The notes: generated by a model from the sequence alone, not told the origin. Shown: positions 14,101 through 26,074, numbered from the stretch's first letter. The stretch is DNA of 64,000 nt from Chamaecyparis obtusa (GCA_027943335.1 BSBK01005650.1:1212501-1276500); one strand, 5' to 3'. Translations and numbers: made by a program.

Positions 14101-15315
14101 GATCCTTCTCTTAGAAGCCTAAATATTATTTTGAATGTTGTCTTCCTTGTCGATGAAGAGGATACTCTTATTTGGAAATATAATGCTAATGGTTCTTTCT
14201 CGGTCTCTTCTTTGTACAGGAAGAATTTTGAAGATAGCCCTGAACCATGTTGGGCCAATGCTTGGTAAAAAGGGTTAACACCTAAAATTAATGTTTTTTT
14301 GGATCTTATTGCAGGAATCTTAACTATGGATAATCTAAGGAAAAGGGGTCTTTATTTAACCAATAGATGTTGTCTCTACAAGAGTGATGAGGAGATCATC
14401 AATCATATGGTTATCCATTGTTCCTTTGCTAGGAAAATATGGGAGAAATTTCTTGATTTGATGAATATAAATTGGGTTTTTCCACAGGATATTCAGGAGC
14501 TTTTCGCATCTTGGAATCCGCCTACTAATAATAAACTCTTATTGTCCTTATGGAGCTTCTTTCTTCTCTATATGTGTTGGGGGGTTTGGAAAGAGAGGAA
14601 TGAGAGGATTTTTAGAAATAAGGAGTCTAGATGGGCTATTGTCTTCCACAAGATTAAGAGAATTCTTTTGGAGAACATTGGGCTGATTAAAAAGTATCAA
14701 GAACTGAAAGATGATTGGGAGGTTAAAGTCTACAAAAATTGGAAGCTTGAAGGGAGGAAGGTTCAGGATACCAAGAGAAATCTGAGAAATGAGGCCAGGT
14801 GGGACTGTCCCCGTAATGGCTGGATGAAAGTCAACTTCGATGGTGCCTCTAAGGGCAACCCGGGAATAGCTGGTTGTGGTATAGTTATCCGTGATGAATG
14901 TGGGAACTGTAAAGGGGCTAACGCCATTCCTATAGGTTTCAATACCAACCATGTTGTTGAGGCTAATGCTGCTCTTTATGGTCTGTTGTTAGCCAAGAGG
15001 AAAAACTATAGGAAGGTTTGGGTTGAAGGGGATTCCCTAAATATTATTAATTGTCTGAATAATACTTTGACCTCATCATGGACAATAGCCAATGTTATTA
15101 GTAAGTCTAAAAACATTATTGATTCTTTTGATAAGTGTATTATAACTCATAATTTTAGGGAGGCCAATTTGGCAGCTGACTGGGCTACAAATGTGGCTTG
15201 CCAAAGCCTAGTGGATATCGAGTGGGATGATGGTTTTGTCCTCCCTTTTGAAGGGATATCATTAATTGATAAGGATCGGGTTAATAGCAGGCAACACGTT
15301 CTAAATGAAGTGTAG
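11129..15315 (+). pseudogene. LINE ORF2: endonuclease, reverse transcriptase, RNase H
   Basis: The ATG at 11129 opens MKIISWNVQGLNNP, the usual start of the endonuclease/exonuclease/phosphatase domain; TNIYAP, GDFNTP and SDHYPI follow (to about 11810). The reverse transcriptase spans about 12450-13480 with LDLSKAYDRVDW, RQGDPLSP and the catalytic FVDDS at 13195. A Cys/His segment (CLYKSDEEIINHMVIHC, about 14369) precedes an RNase H domain from about 14820 with FDGASKGNPG, VEANAAL, EGDS and AADWA, so all four acidic positions are kept. There is one frame change near 11290. In-frame stops lie at 11177, 11695, 11992, 12796, 13192, 13483, 13927 and 14266; otherwise one frame covers the whole ORF. 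The normal role is target-primed reverse transcription. This copy cannot make the protein. Confidence 0.92.
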
Positions 15316-17246
15316 ATTAATGAGTAATGAATGCAGAATTTGGAGTGAACATGATGAAGGACAGTGGGGGGATTACGAGATGATAATTGCTTCCATTTGG
15401 CATGATTTATGGGTCATTCGTAGGGTTAGAGGACTTTACTACAACTCTAAGCCTAATCTGCAGAGCTTTGTGAAAAAATTTGAGAAGGGTTTTCCTGACT
15501 TTTGCAGAGCTATGGGAGATAGAAAGAAAAGATGTGAACTGGGGAATTGTCACGAATGGAACTAGAACCAGGAGGTGTGGAAGATTGTTAAAGACAGGGG
15601 CCTGGTGGTTTATTTGGAGAAGCTTCATGGAGGGAAAGTTGTTGTGACCAAGAACTTCATTAAAACTTGGAACAAGGGGAAAGTTATGGTGGGAACGTAG
15701 AGCATGGAAGTGACAGAGGAGATAATTGCAGAGGTGACGGGTCTTAAGATTGAAGGTATTAACTTCTACAGGGATAGGAAGATCTCAGATAAAGCTTTGG
15801 AGGCTTTCGCACCAACGGAGCAGGAGAGGAAGCGTATGGTAAAGGTGGATAACTCCTACTTTAATCCTAAGAGTATTTCTAGGCTGTGGAGACTGGTTCT
15901 CTTTGTGATTATTAGCTACATTACTCTTGATGGTCGTTATACCAAAATTTACAATCATCATTTGATTTTACTAAACCATTTTAGGCATGGGGTTAAAATC
16001 AATTTCCCCTTTTATTTGTTGATTTCTTTAAATGCCTCTATCCTCAGTTGGCAGAGGGATCTGAATGGTGACCATGTCTGTCACGATGGGTTAATGGTCC
16101 TCATTTACGAGGTGTTAAAATCAAAGAAGGTGGAGAGGCCTCGGCTAAATAGGAAGGCCCTAGAAGACTATGACACAGATGGTAAGGAATAGGAGGAACC
16201 CTTCATGGAGGAAACTAAGGATGAAGATAAGGACTCTGAGGAGTACCAGGAGGTGGCTCCCAAAAGAAAAAAGAAGAAAGTTAAGGTGGAGGACTCGGTC
16301 ATGGATATGGATATGGAGGAAGAGGAGAGTAGGGAGGATAGTATCAAGAAGAAGGGTAAAAACAAAATGGAGCCCATTGGGAAGCGTACCAGAGCCAAGA
16401 AAGGGAATAGGAAAATTGCTAAGAGGGTTTTCATCTCCTCTGATGAGGGTTCTTCTTCTTAGAAGAATAGCCATGATAATCAGGATGAGCGGATGGAGAA
16501 TGACCCCATCGTGGAGGAGAGTATGGGGGTGGACCAAAATGTTTTGGTCGAGGAGAATATTCTGCATGATGTGACTCAGGATGTGATAAATATTGAGAAA
16601 GATGGGTAGGAGAAGGACATGGCTAACACTGGGAAGGATAAGTTGGAGATTTCCAAGGAGGAAACAGAGGGAGTGAACAAGGCTTTTGAGAATCTGGGTT
16701 GTCTTGCTTTCTTGATTAACCTTAGTAATATGAAAAGCGACATTACAGCAATGAAGACCCATATTCATCAGCTTCAAAAAGAGATTGGGATCCTTAAGAA
16801 GATGAATCTGGGGGAGAAAACCATGGGCCAAAGCATTGATGAGCTCATGGAGATAGTCGGTAGGGCTGAGGGGCTCACTGTCTTTAATGACAGAATTACT
16901 GGAAGAGAAAATCGATAAAGGAGAGGGAATGGAAAAAAGAATTCAGATTATGGAAAACAGAGTGGACAAGCTAGAGAAAATAGTTGGAAACATAGCGGAA
17001 CAAAGCTTTGCTATCCTTAAGGCTTCGGCAGAGCATGTTAAGATTCTGGTGGACAAACTGGACTAGGGAAAAGGGGAGCAGGTGATCACCGAGGTCAAAG
17101 AGGATCACGGTCCCAGTAGGAGGACTAGATCTAGGTTCAGGAAGCTAGAGGATAATAAGAACAATGACATTGAAGAACTCAAAGTGTCCTCAGCTAATAT
17201 GCAGATGATGGCTAATCAGGTGGCAAACCTTATGAAATGCATTTAG
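15305..17246 (+). pseudogene. LINE ORF3: extra ORF of unknown function with coiled coil
   Basis: This frame starts at an ATG 11 nt before the end of ORF2 and runs about 640 codons. It is broken by TAG at 15563, 15698, 16190, 16460 and 16606, a frame change near 16900, and TAG at 17064, ending at TAG 17244. The N-terminal third is a compact domain (EEIIAEVTGLKIEG, then YITLDGRYTKIYNHHLILL and INFPFYLLISLN). I believe similar sequences recur in plant repeats but cannot name a family. An acidic/basic region with KRKKKKVKVED (possible nuclear localisation signal) follows. The C-terminal third has heptad-like Leu/Ile spacing (HIHQLQKEIGILKKM, MENRVDKLEKIVGNI), suggesting a coiled coil. It precedes the LINE 3' tail, so it looks like part of the element. 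Function unknown. Confidence 0.7.
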
Positions 17247-17446
17247 CCTGCAGGTTGTTGTCCTGCTGTCTTTTTGTTGTCCTCTATTTGTTTCTTTGTT
17301 TTTATTTATGTTTAAGGACTTGGTTGTGTGTCTTTTTTTGGTGTTGTTGCATAGTTCTATTGGAACTTTAATGCTTATCATGTAAATCTGATGTAAAAGG
17401 TTTCGGGTCCTTTCAAAACCTGCTTTTACGTAATCAAAACAATGTT

Positions 17447-17654
17447 GCAATCACAATCTGAAACGATGGAATATCACACCATAATCACTCATAATCATAA
17501 TTGAAAGTAGAATCAATGGGTTCTCACAACCAAACATAAGAAAAAATGTTTACATTCTAATGCAAGAGTATAATCTAGATCACCGTGAAGAAATACAACA
17601 CATCACAAGTCTAAAACAAACATGAAACATATATCCAAACATATCTTAAGATAA
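17447..17654. other. Short non-coding segment between the LINE and the giant LTR
   Basis: No gene or clear repeat is seen. It could be the continuation of whatever the LINE inserted into. The first 45 or so bases of the giant LTR, present on the right copy at 33142-33188, are not recognisable here, so the left border of that element is uncertain. Confidence 0.4.
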
Positions 17655-18149
17655 TTATATTTTGATGCTATTGGGTTGACTCTATTAGATGTTGTAAGAT
17701 ATTTCTATGTTCCCTTGCTTCTTATGTGAGTATGATATTGCATTAGGTATTTGCATAGGGGTACTTATCTAATCTATTTTTGTAGCTTATCCGTAATGAT
17801 TTCATATTCTAATACTTGATGATGATCCTAATGATAGACATGATGATGTTATTAGAAATATTGTGTATGGTTAATGGTACCCCTTTTGTGTGTATTCATC
17901 TCTACTTATGTGTTGAGGATCTTTCAAGACCTTGGTGTGTGTGGTTAGGATTTCCCTTTACATTGACATTTATGATAGACTACTAATCTTGCTTCGATGA
18001 CATTAGGAGATGATTATGATATTTTAATAAGATTCTCTTTATTGATACATAGACCTTTATATGGCCATTATTCATGTTTCTTCCTCTATGATTATGATAA
18101 TTATTAAGAAAGTTCATTGATGATTAATGTTTCATGATTATTATACTAA

Positions 18150-19786
18150 TTGGTACGGAAGCACCTACTTGAGATCATGCCTCCATGAGACCAATGAGAT
18201 TTTTTATGTTTTTGTTTCATTTTTTTGTGTTTAATAAGGTCCCAAGGACCATTTGTAAATACTTTAAACTAGTTGTTATCATTTGTAAGGCGTTATAAGT
18301 CAGTGAGCTCTTGTAGCCCTATATGGCTTTGAATGGTCGAATTGGGTCAAAATGTTCAAAATATACCCAATGAGGGTAAAATAGATGCAAAAAATATTTT
18401 TTTGTATTTTTTAGTCTTTTCTTAAACTTTGGTACAATTTGTCTATGAAGTGCCAATGTTATCATTAAGTTGACAAAAGTTGTCATCATTGCCCTGAAAG
18501 ACTATTCCTGATGTAATAAGGCATTCTTGACCTCTTGATACGAGTTTTTGAGTCATTAGTGGTCATATAAGGGTCACTAGAAAATTTTGGTAATTGTATG
18601 CAAAGATTGTTAAAAAGTTGCTACACAACTTTACAATTTTGCAAAAGTTGAAAGTGACAAAACTATCCATTATGTTAATTTGATAACCAACGGTTATGTA
18701 GTCCAAAAATATGCTTAAAATCAGTTTGAAAACGTCTGTACATGTCTATTAGAGCCTCTTTGGGCCGAGACATTGGTGGTTGATGAGTTTTGGAGAAGAA
18801 TTTTAGTGAAACATTGCTGATTCTCCAGTCCCGTGACTGATTTTTCCACATTGTTTTGTTTGGCACGGATCTGTATGTTCTCTTTTTGCAATATACTTCA
18901 TATGGATGGAAAGTAGAATGAGTCTAATTTAATTTGAGACTATTTTGGGCTTCTTTAATGGAGACCAAATAAATTTTGAAGCATTGTTTCTTAAAACAGT
19001 CTGGAAACCCGCCATAACAAGGGTTTTGACAGAGAAAAATCATATCTACTAAATCCACCATGGAAAAATTAAAAAAATGGGTAGAACGTAAGGTCTAATG
19101 GCCTCTAAAAATTGTGGTTTTGGAGTGAATAATGATGTTTGGGAGGAATGGCTTGAAGCCCTAGGCGGATAAACCTGGGGGATTTATCCATTTTCAGAAT
19201 TACCAGTCATTATTTGAGCCATATGTTGCAAAACAACCACCATTAATTTTAACATATGTCGTATAAAAACAAAAATGGTATCCTAAAATGATCTTATATT
19301 CTGTTTATGACCTCTTTGTAAAATGTTATGCCCAAAATACCTCGTTTGTTGCTCACTTTTAGGCCTCAAATTTGCAAATCAGTCACTTTTTGGTCCTTGT
19401 GTTACAAAGTGACCACTGGGAATCTTTTGATATATTTTATTAACCCAAAAATGGTATCTCAAACCATTCTCATATTGTTCCCGAACCCATCACCTTAAAA
19501 GTTATTAGCGAAAAACTGTCTGCATAGGGCTAGTAGGCCTAATTGGGCTTAATGAAGGAAATAACCTTGAATAATGTGTTGGGTTTGTTTCAATGGTTGA
19601 TTGGAGGTGTTTGTAGTCCTTCTATGTTTTCAAGACTAATAAAAATTTTCCCAAATATTGGTTGGATATTTCACCATGTTGTGCCTTATATAGCCTTGAC
19701 TTGTGTTGAGTTTGTGACAAGGGCATGAGCCCATTAAAGAGAAATATGTTTGTAAGTTGTTGAGTTTAACTCTTATCCTCTGCATC
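18150..19786. mobile_element. 1.64-kb insertion in the left giant LTR, type uncertain
   Basis: Absent from the paralogous LTR, where the site reads TACTAAACCATGATT (33686-33700). Here ACTAA stands on both sides (18145-18149 and 19787-19791), a perfect 5-bp target duplication. The insert starts TTGGTACGGAAGC and ends CTCTGCATC, so it lacks standard TG..CA ends, though a solo LTR with a mutated end is possible. It contains a TATATAG motif near 19686. No coding sequence is recognised. Confidence 0.6.
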
Positions 19787-20373
19787 ACTAACCTATGATT
19801 ATTATTATTATTATATGATGTTTATGGTTATATTTATGATTTTATGTGTAAATATCTAGTTATGTTCTAACTCTTAATTATGTTAACATTATTTATGATG
19901 ATTGTAAAATGATATATGATGTGATTATTCTTCTCCATGATGTGCTTGTATGATGAGGAATGAATTCATGTTCCTCACTTATTAGGACCACATGATGTCT
20001 CAATCCCCTTCATTGTATGTATTGTTTTCCATGAGATTTATATATGCATATGTATGTTTCATCTTTGTGATGCGGGTTTTGCAAGTATTGAGCATCGACT
20101 TCACCTAGTTTCATATGTTTAATCATGCCCTCAAAATCCTTGATGGTTTTTGAAGGGAGATAGTACCAAGGCCTATTTTCACCCAACCTTTACCCAATTT
20201 TCTTATTATAACCAATCATATTGTCGGGGTGACAAGTTGTAATCCATCTGATGATTGGTTGAGAAAGGTTTGATTGTGTGTGTATCTAAATTGTGAATTC
20301 TTGGTATTGGTTGATGCTTTTTATTTTGGATTTATTATAGCTTAGTTGATCTTGTGGTTTTGGACATATGTCT

Positions 20374-21902
20374 TGTTGGAATAATCAGGCCCTGAGATTA
20401 CTGAGAGGGGGGTGAATCGATAATCTACCAACAAACACAAATCTGATCTGATAAAACTTATCATTCAAATCCTCACCACATTCATGCAATAAGTAACCTT
20501 ATTTGTAGTAAAACATACACCAAGAAATAAGCTTCCACAAAAATTCAACACATAACACAAGTATTTTTCACATAGAAACCCAAAAGGGAAAAACCATGGT
20601 GGGAATGATGCCCACAAGTAATAAAGTACTCTTTTGAAGTACGCCTAGTTAAGAGCTTATCCCTGTTAGGAGCAATAAAGTCCAGTTAAGAAAAGACCCT
20701 TGAGGAGCCACTTGGTTAATGGATTTACCTCTATCCATGTTAGGAGTTTTACCCTCTTAGGAATATCCTTGTGAGAGGACTTCAAACACTAGCTAATGTT
20801 CCACACTGTAAAGGGATTTACAAAAAATATGTGTTAGGATCTACTCGGTTAAGGGATTTAACTTGTTGCAACTGTTAGGAAAAAACAAGAAGGTTGATCT
20901 AGAAAATAGCACTAATAGCTTGGTTGTACATATCCAACTAGGCTCACACTTCTTCCTCTCTTAAAAATTCACCTCTCCTCTGAATCGCACTCCTTGATTT
21001 ACTATCTATCTCTGCCACACGCACAATCTTTGTTGCTTATTTTTCCACACACACTAAAAAAGTACATTACAAAATGATATTAATACATTTTAAATAATTA
21101 GGGCATACAACCACCTGAATATTACTTATGAAATTCAAATTTCACTCCATAGAAGTCCTCCAAACAAGTTGGAATCATTTTCTAGCACACACCGACATCA
21201 AGATCCAATCGCACATTGATTTGACAGCAAAAGGTCAAACATGTTACGCTTCCCTCAATTCATGCACCTCTTCATGAATTATCAATCAAATCGACCTATA
21301 AGAATCATACCTAACATTCTACATAATCTTAGACACATCATCACATATTTTGGAATACTCAACCATCTTCACAAACCGATATGCCTTCACCTATCAAGGA
21401 TCTAACTGATTGTACTTCACTGTTCTTTCCTTCTTCACTATTTGAACTTGAGAATCCTGTAACTTTGTCCACTAATCACCAATAGTGATGCAATTTCAAT
21501 AACAATCCAATAATATCATCAAGATCACACACCTCCAATCACAACACCTGATTCCATTCTTGTGGGACATATCGGTCAAGTCTTTCTTCTATGTTCCTTC
21601 ACTGCTGAACCAATTCCCTGTCTTCACCAAACTAATTGTAACTTGCATAAAACTCATCATACACATATGTGATCATAGATATAGTATTATACACACCTCT
21701 AGAGCCTATGTGCCAAATCGCACACCACAATTCACAACATAACTCGCAATTCATCTTCTACATCATAACTTGGTAAACCAAGAACATAGTCATCTACCTA
21801 AGAACACCTAAGTTGACATCAATGACAAAAACATAACTGACAAAACACATCATCAAGCCATCAACATACTTACTCATCTCATCTACATCAGTTATGCTAA
21901 CT
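20374..21902 (+). mobile_element. Solo-LTR-like insertion (1.53 kb)
   Basis: Begins TGTTGGAATAATC and soon GAGAGGGGGGTGAATC, a phrase common near the start of plant LTRs, including Copia-type ones. TGTCT flanks it on both sides (20369-20373, 21903-21907); the paralogous empty site (34292) reads TGTAT. The right end, GCTAACT, is a degraded form of the expected CCAACA. No coding sequence. Confidence 0.65.
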
Positions 21903-22140
21903 TGTCTTCGACTTTGTCATGTATGGTTTTGGGAATCATTAATTTTACATTGAATTATTTCCATGTTTCAAGATGTGGGTGCTTCTGGCCTTTTAGTATT
22001 TGATTATTTGTGTTTTGGTCATTCTAATTTTATTGCTTATGCATTAATTGGTATATATTTATTTATTATAATATTCCTAATCATATGGTTTGAATGATTA
22101 TTTAATTATTAATATCAATTGGTATGAGTATATATAAATA

Positions 22141-22158
22141 GGTGTGTGTGTGTGTGTG
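22141..22158. repeat. Short (GT)n run
   Basis: About nine GT units within the left giant LTR. Confidence 0.8.
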
Positions 22159-23170
22159 TACTTTACTGTCTGTAAAATGTTATTGTAATATATTACTTTT
22201 TGAGTATGTTCTTGAGATCATAATATGATAAAACCCCTATTTATGTGTTGATATTATTTAGTATAGAATTTATATTGTATGGTAATTTATATTGATACTT
22301 AGGAAGTTATATGCTATGGTTTTATTATAAAATATAAATATATTGTGAGGATAATATATAGCTTATTAATACAAAATGGATGGGAGTCATTATGTATATT
22401 TGTTTATCGTTATTTGGTTTATTTTATAATTTGGAAGTGGGAATTGGTTGATTCATGTACAACTTCGTCCATATAAATTTATATTTGATTTTTATTAGTT
22501 TTCCATATGCTTTTGCTCAAGAATAAAGAGGGAGAAACTTCTAAAAATTGGGAGAAAGTCTAAGATTAATTATAGTTTGGAGTGTGGATTTGAGAGGAGA
22601 TTTTTTATGTTATTTCCATTATTATTTGTGGAGATCGGATATTTTATGTGCTTTTGGATTTATTTCCTTGGAGATTGTTGGAGATTATGGTTGTGCATTG
22701 AAGATTTTGGTTTTATCTTCTTCCATCCTTCCTCCTCTCTCCTTGGACTTGGAGGTAGGATTTGAATCCCAAATTTTATTTTTTATTGTGTGAATATGTA
22801 ATTTAATTATTGATAAAATATTGTATTATATTTTTTATTTAAGTATTATGGCATTTTAGAATGAAATTGATTGAATAGATATGTTTTACCTTGTACTTTT
22901 CCTATATTTTAAATTTCTCTAAAAGGGAAACTCAGAGATCTCAAATTGTATCTCGTAAATTTTTCTTCCAAGGCCCAATCAATGTCCTTATAGTTCCATT
23001 TTTGGGACCCTATCTAAACTGCCAAATTTCTAGTCCAATTACGTGGTAACAATGTTCAAGTACGCAAGATTCATCCCAACTATGCCAAAAAAAATTCCAA
23101 GTGCATAGCAAGTATTTCCTATGCATTGATAATCCCAAGTGCATAGGGTTTCATTCCAAGCACACAAAAC

Positions 23171-23553
23171 TATTGGAGTTAATGAAAAACAACCCACAAC
23201 TCCCTAGAACACCTACATGCAAACACCTGTCATAGAAAGAGAGAGAGAAGCAATCAACTATGGATACCTGAACGTATGGATCCACGAGAGAGGAGAAATC
23301 CTTGATGTGCAAAAATAACAGTTGCAATCAATAATGAAATGTCAGAAAAGGTTACAAAGTGTTATAAGATCAATCCTTATAAAAGGAGATCAGAAAACCT
23401 AAAAAGGTAAAACCTAGGTTGCACAATAATAATTAATAAAATAATTAATTATTATATGTCTAAAGTTTAGCTTAAGTCGAAAGAGGTAATAAGTGACTTA
23501 ATAATTAAATCAATATGATTCAATTAATAAGCAAACACTTTATTACTCTAACA
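23171..23553 (-). repeat. LTR of the 23.2-26.5 kb element (3' LTR by its own sense)
   Basis: Matches 26075-26454 nearly throughout, including GGATCCACGAGAGAGGAG and the AATAATTAATAAAATAATTA block. It is bounded by the AAAAC target duplication on the left and the purine tract on the right. Confidence 0.9.
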
Positions 23554-23892
23554 TCCCCCCTTAAGATGAACTTTAGGAGAAGCTAAAAACCTAGAAAGAA
23601 CTACTGAAAGCAAATGGGTCCCGGCAACAAAAGGCTTAATTAGGTACCCAAGTACAAAAGAGAGTCTCTATAAAGCAGAGAAATAGAGAAAACCACATGG
23701 GAAAAACTCTACTCCAAAAAGAGACAAAGACTAGTCTAAAGGACTGAAGAAGCCTCCAAAACTAGGAATGTTCCATAAAATAGGAACAAAGATGAACATG
23801 TACAACATCACTGAAGCATGAAACTGCAAAATTTGTCAAGAAGAAATTAATGATCTAAAGATCCTCCATAGAAATATGACCAGGTAGAGAAG

Positions 23893-24065
23893 ACTATAAT
23901 CTGCATGAGTGCCCTCAAATGACACTACTAGAATCAGGAGGCAAACAAAGGAAAACAACTAAAGTTGAAGATACAGAATACTATAATCTGCACGAGTGCC
24001 CTCAAATGACACTACTCAAATCAGGAGGTAAACAAAGGCAAACATTTGAACTCAAAAATACAAAT
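23893..24065. repeat. 86-bp tandem duplication
   Basis: ACTATAATCTGCA.GAGTGCC recurs at 23893 and 23979 with the following GACACTACT..AATCAGGAGG block. It lies in the interior of the short LTR element. Confidence 0.8.
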
Positions 24066-24479
24066 GGCATAAAAACACCAAAAGTCTAAAGAGTTGATCA
24101 ATCAAAGCTGGAGGAGTGCGTCCAAAAATAGGAAAGAAAGAGTGTCCATATGGTAAATGATCCATCTCACTGGAATGCATAGGTACCCAGCCACTGCAAC
24201 TGCCTAGTACATAGAATCAAATAATGAATACATAGCTCACACTATCGAACCAAGGAAGTAGTAGAACCAATAGTAGAAACCCCCCCCTCCATATTGCTAA
24301 CAAGGGAGTAATGACAGGTACACTAAAAAGATAATCCAATATGAACTGCATGATGAAGAAGAATCTGAAACATCGAATGTGCAAAGAGAGTACAAATACA
24401 TATAGAGATACCTAAGGCTAATGTCATTGGAGGAATGCTCACATGACAAAAGTAGATGGAAAATAAAGGCAAACATCAA

Positions 24480-24500
24480 ACCCCCCCCCCCCCCCCCCCT
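24480..24500. repeat. Poly-C tract
   Basis: About 20 consecutive C residues. The overlapping open frame (proline run) is an artefact of this tract. Confidence 0.95.
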
Positions 24501-24789
24501 TGCACTTTATAATGGAGTGCGAGTACATAGAGCACGAACATGTGCAAGATCTCATGCATGCAATAGAATGACACTTTATCTCAGTGTGTGTGCATCAAAG
24601 AATGCTACAAAAGTGAAGTATACATTGCTCAAAGAATAGAGAAGGCTAATGAAACAAAATAACAGCCTAATACGAGTCATCCCTCAAAGGGAAGAGATCC
24701 CAAGACCTAAAACATCCAAGATATCCACTAGACTGCAAAAATGCAAGAATCTGAATAAAATGAACATGGAGTAGAATCTGGAAAAATGA

Positions 24790-25960
24790 CTCACGGCACA
24801 AGAAAGCTTTTTGAACAAGATTTCCAATGATAGATCATTTTCCCAAAATGGAGTTTGGATGCGCAAGATAGAGCTCCCGGAGTGCAAAGCTAAACATCTA
24901 GCTTTGACAGTGAAAAACACCATCAAAAAAGAAAAAAAGAAAAATCAAACCTACAAATCTGGAAAGATCTCGGAATCATCTTTCCGATGATATCTTGTTT
25001 TCCAAATTTTGACACCGTATGCTCAAGATATGAGCAAAAAACCAACAGTTGCACTAGAGGGCCCAAAGAAGGTGTCTGGAAGGATTTTAGGATGGGTGAC
25101 ATCAGGAAAAGGATAAAATCACACATGAATTCATCAAATCTGATAAAATCTCAAAAATAGCTTTTCGACAATATCTCGTTTGCCGAAAATGGAGCCCAGA
25201 TGCAAGAGAAATGGATCCCGAAATGCAGGAGGTCTGAAACAACAAGAGCATAGAAAACATCTGACTTTGACAACAAAAAATAGCATCAAAATGGAAAAAT
25301 CATGAAACCATACCAAAAAATTTAGATTGGGCCTAGAACCATCTTTTCGACGGTACATTGCACACCCAATTACGATCCCAAATGCTCAAGCTATTCACAA
25401 AAATGTGCCTACCTGTCTGAAATTGCACCTAAACCATGCAAGAGCCCAAAAACAAAACTAATTGGCAGTTAGCTGTGACCGCCGGCGGTCACGTAGGCGA
25501 TTACTCTAGGCTAGTCATTGGCGAGGCCGTCAGCGGTGCCACTGGCGGTTCCCACTCACGGTGGTGCCTAGGTTGCCGCCGGGTGGCGCTCGGGTGGCGT
25601 TGCGGGTGGAAATTTTTTTAATATTTTTTTAAAAAAAAATTGTACTATCTCAAGATGTGTGCCAAGTTGTACAACCTAGTACGCAAAAAAAATTCCTCAG
25701 AAGCCAACTTGTTCAAAATCAACAAGTTTTATATGGATTGTTGGTATCTCAAATACTCTAGATGCAACTATGAGGTCTGTTTGGGCCAAAAGTGCTCCAA
25801 AAAATAGTGAATTCCTCAGGATCCGTGTTGAGGCTGGTTGCAAAAAATATTTCTCACAGATTCCAACTTTGTCCAAATTGGACAAATTTTATATGGATCT
25901 TGGGGTTCTTAGATGTTGTGAACATAACCGTGAGGTCCGTTTGAAGCCAAGATGACCAAA
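24790..25960. repeat. Degenerate tandem array, period about 155-180 bp
   Basis: Related blocks recur near 24820, 24975, 25155 and 25330: CTTTTCGA/CTTTCCGATGATATC, then a GTTTTCC.AAA(A/T)TGGA-like phrase, then GATGC.CAAGA. Another pair, near 25690 and 25866, shares CAACTT(G/T)GTTCAAAAT, TTTTATATGGAT and ATGAGGTC(T/C)GTTTG. Divergence between units is high. It makes up much of the interior of the short LTR element. Confidence 0.6.
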
Positions 25961-26074
25961 AAAATAGGTCCTCTCAGATCTGATAGGAAACCCTTTGAAA
26001 ATGCAGATCTGATGAACACGGTCGAATCTCTCAGGAAGAGAACAAGGGCAAGCAGATCTGAAGCTTTGATACCA

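Larger units (their letters stand above)
10212..17437 (+). mobile_element. 5'-truncated plant LINE with three overlapping ORFs
   Basis: A non-LTR retrotransposon of about 7.2 kb. Order: tail of ORF1 with a zinc knuckle, ORF2 with endonuclease, reverse transcriptase and RNase H, an additional ORF3, and a 3' tail ending GTAATCAAAAC, like many plant LINE 3' ends. ORF1 starts in mid-domain, so the copy is 5'-truncated, which is usual for LINE insertion. An imperfect 9-bp repeat, AACAATATT (10203-10211) and AACAATGTT (17438-17446), is a candidate target duplication. ORF1/ORF2 overlap as ATGA; ORF2/ORF3 overlap by 11 nt. The copy has at least fifteen in-frame stops and two frame changes, so it is inactive, but the order is well preserved. 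Confidence 0.9.

Noticed and set aside
16160..16831. 223-codon minus-strand frame, hydrophobic
   Set aside because: Shadow of the charged, Lys/Glu-rich part of LINE ORF3, which has recognisable features on the plus strand.
24421..24639. Frame with a proline run
   Set aside because: Created by the poly-C tract in the interior of a non-coding LTR element; no conserved domain.
25436..25621. Gly/Arg-rich frame near 25.5 kb
   Set aside because: A GC-rich patch inside the short LTR element with no domain; the reading frame has no support from the other paralogous sequence.
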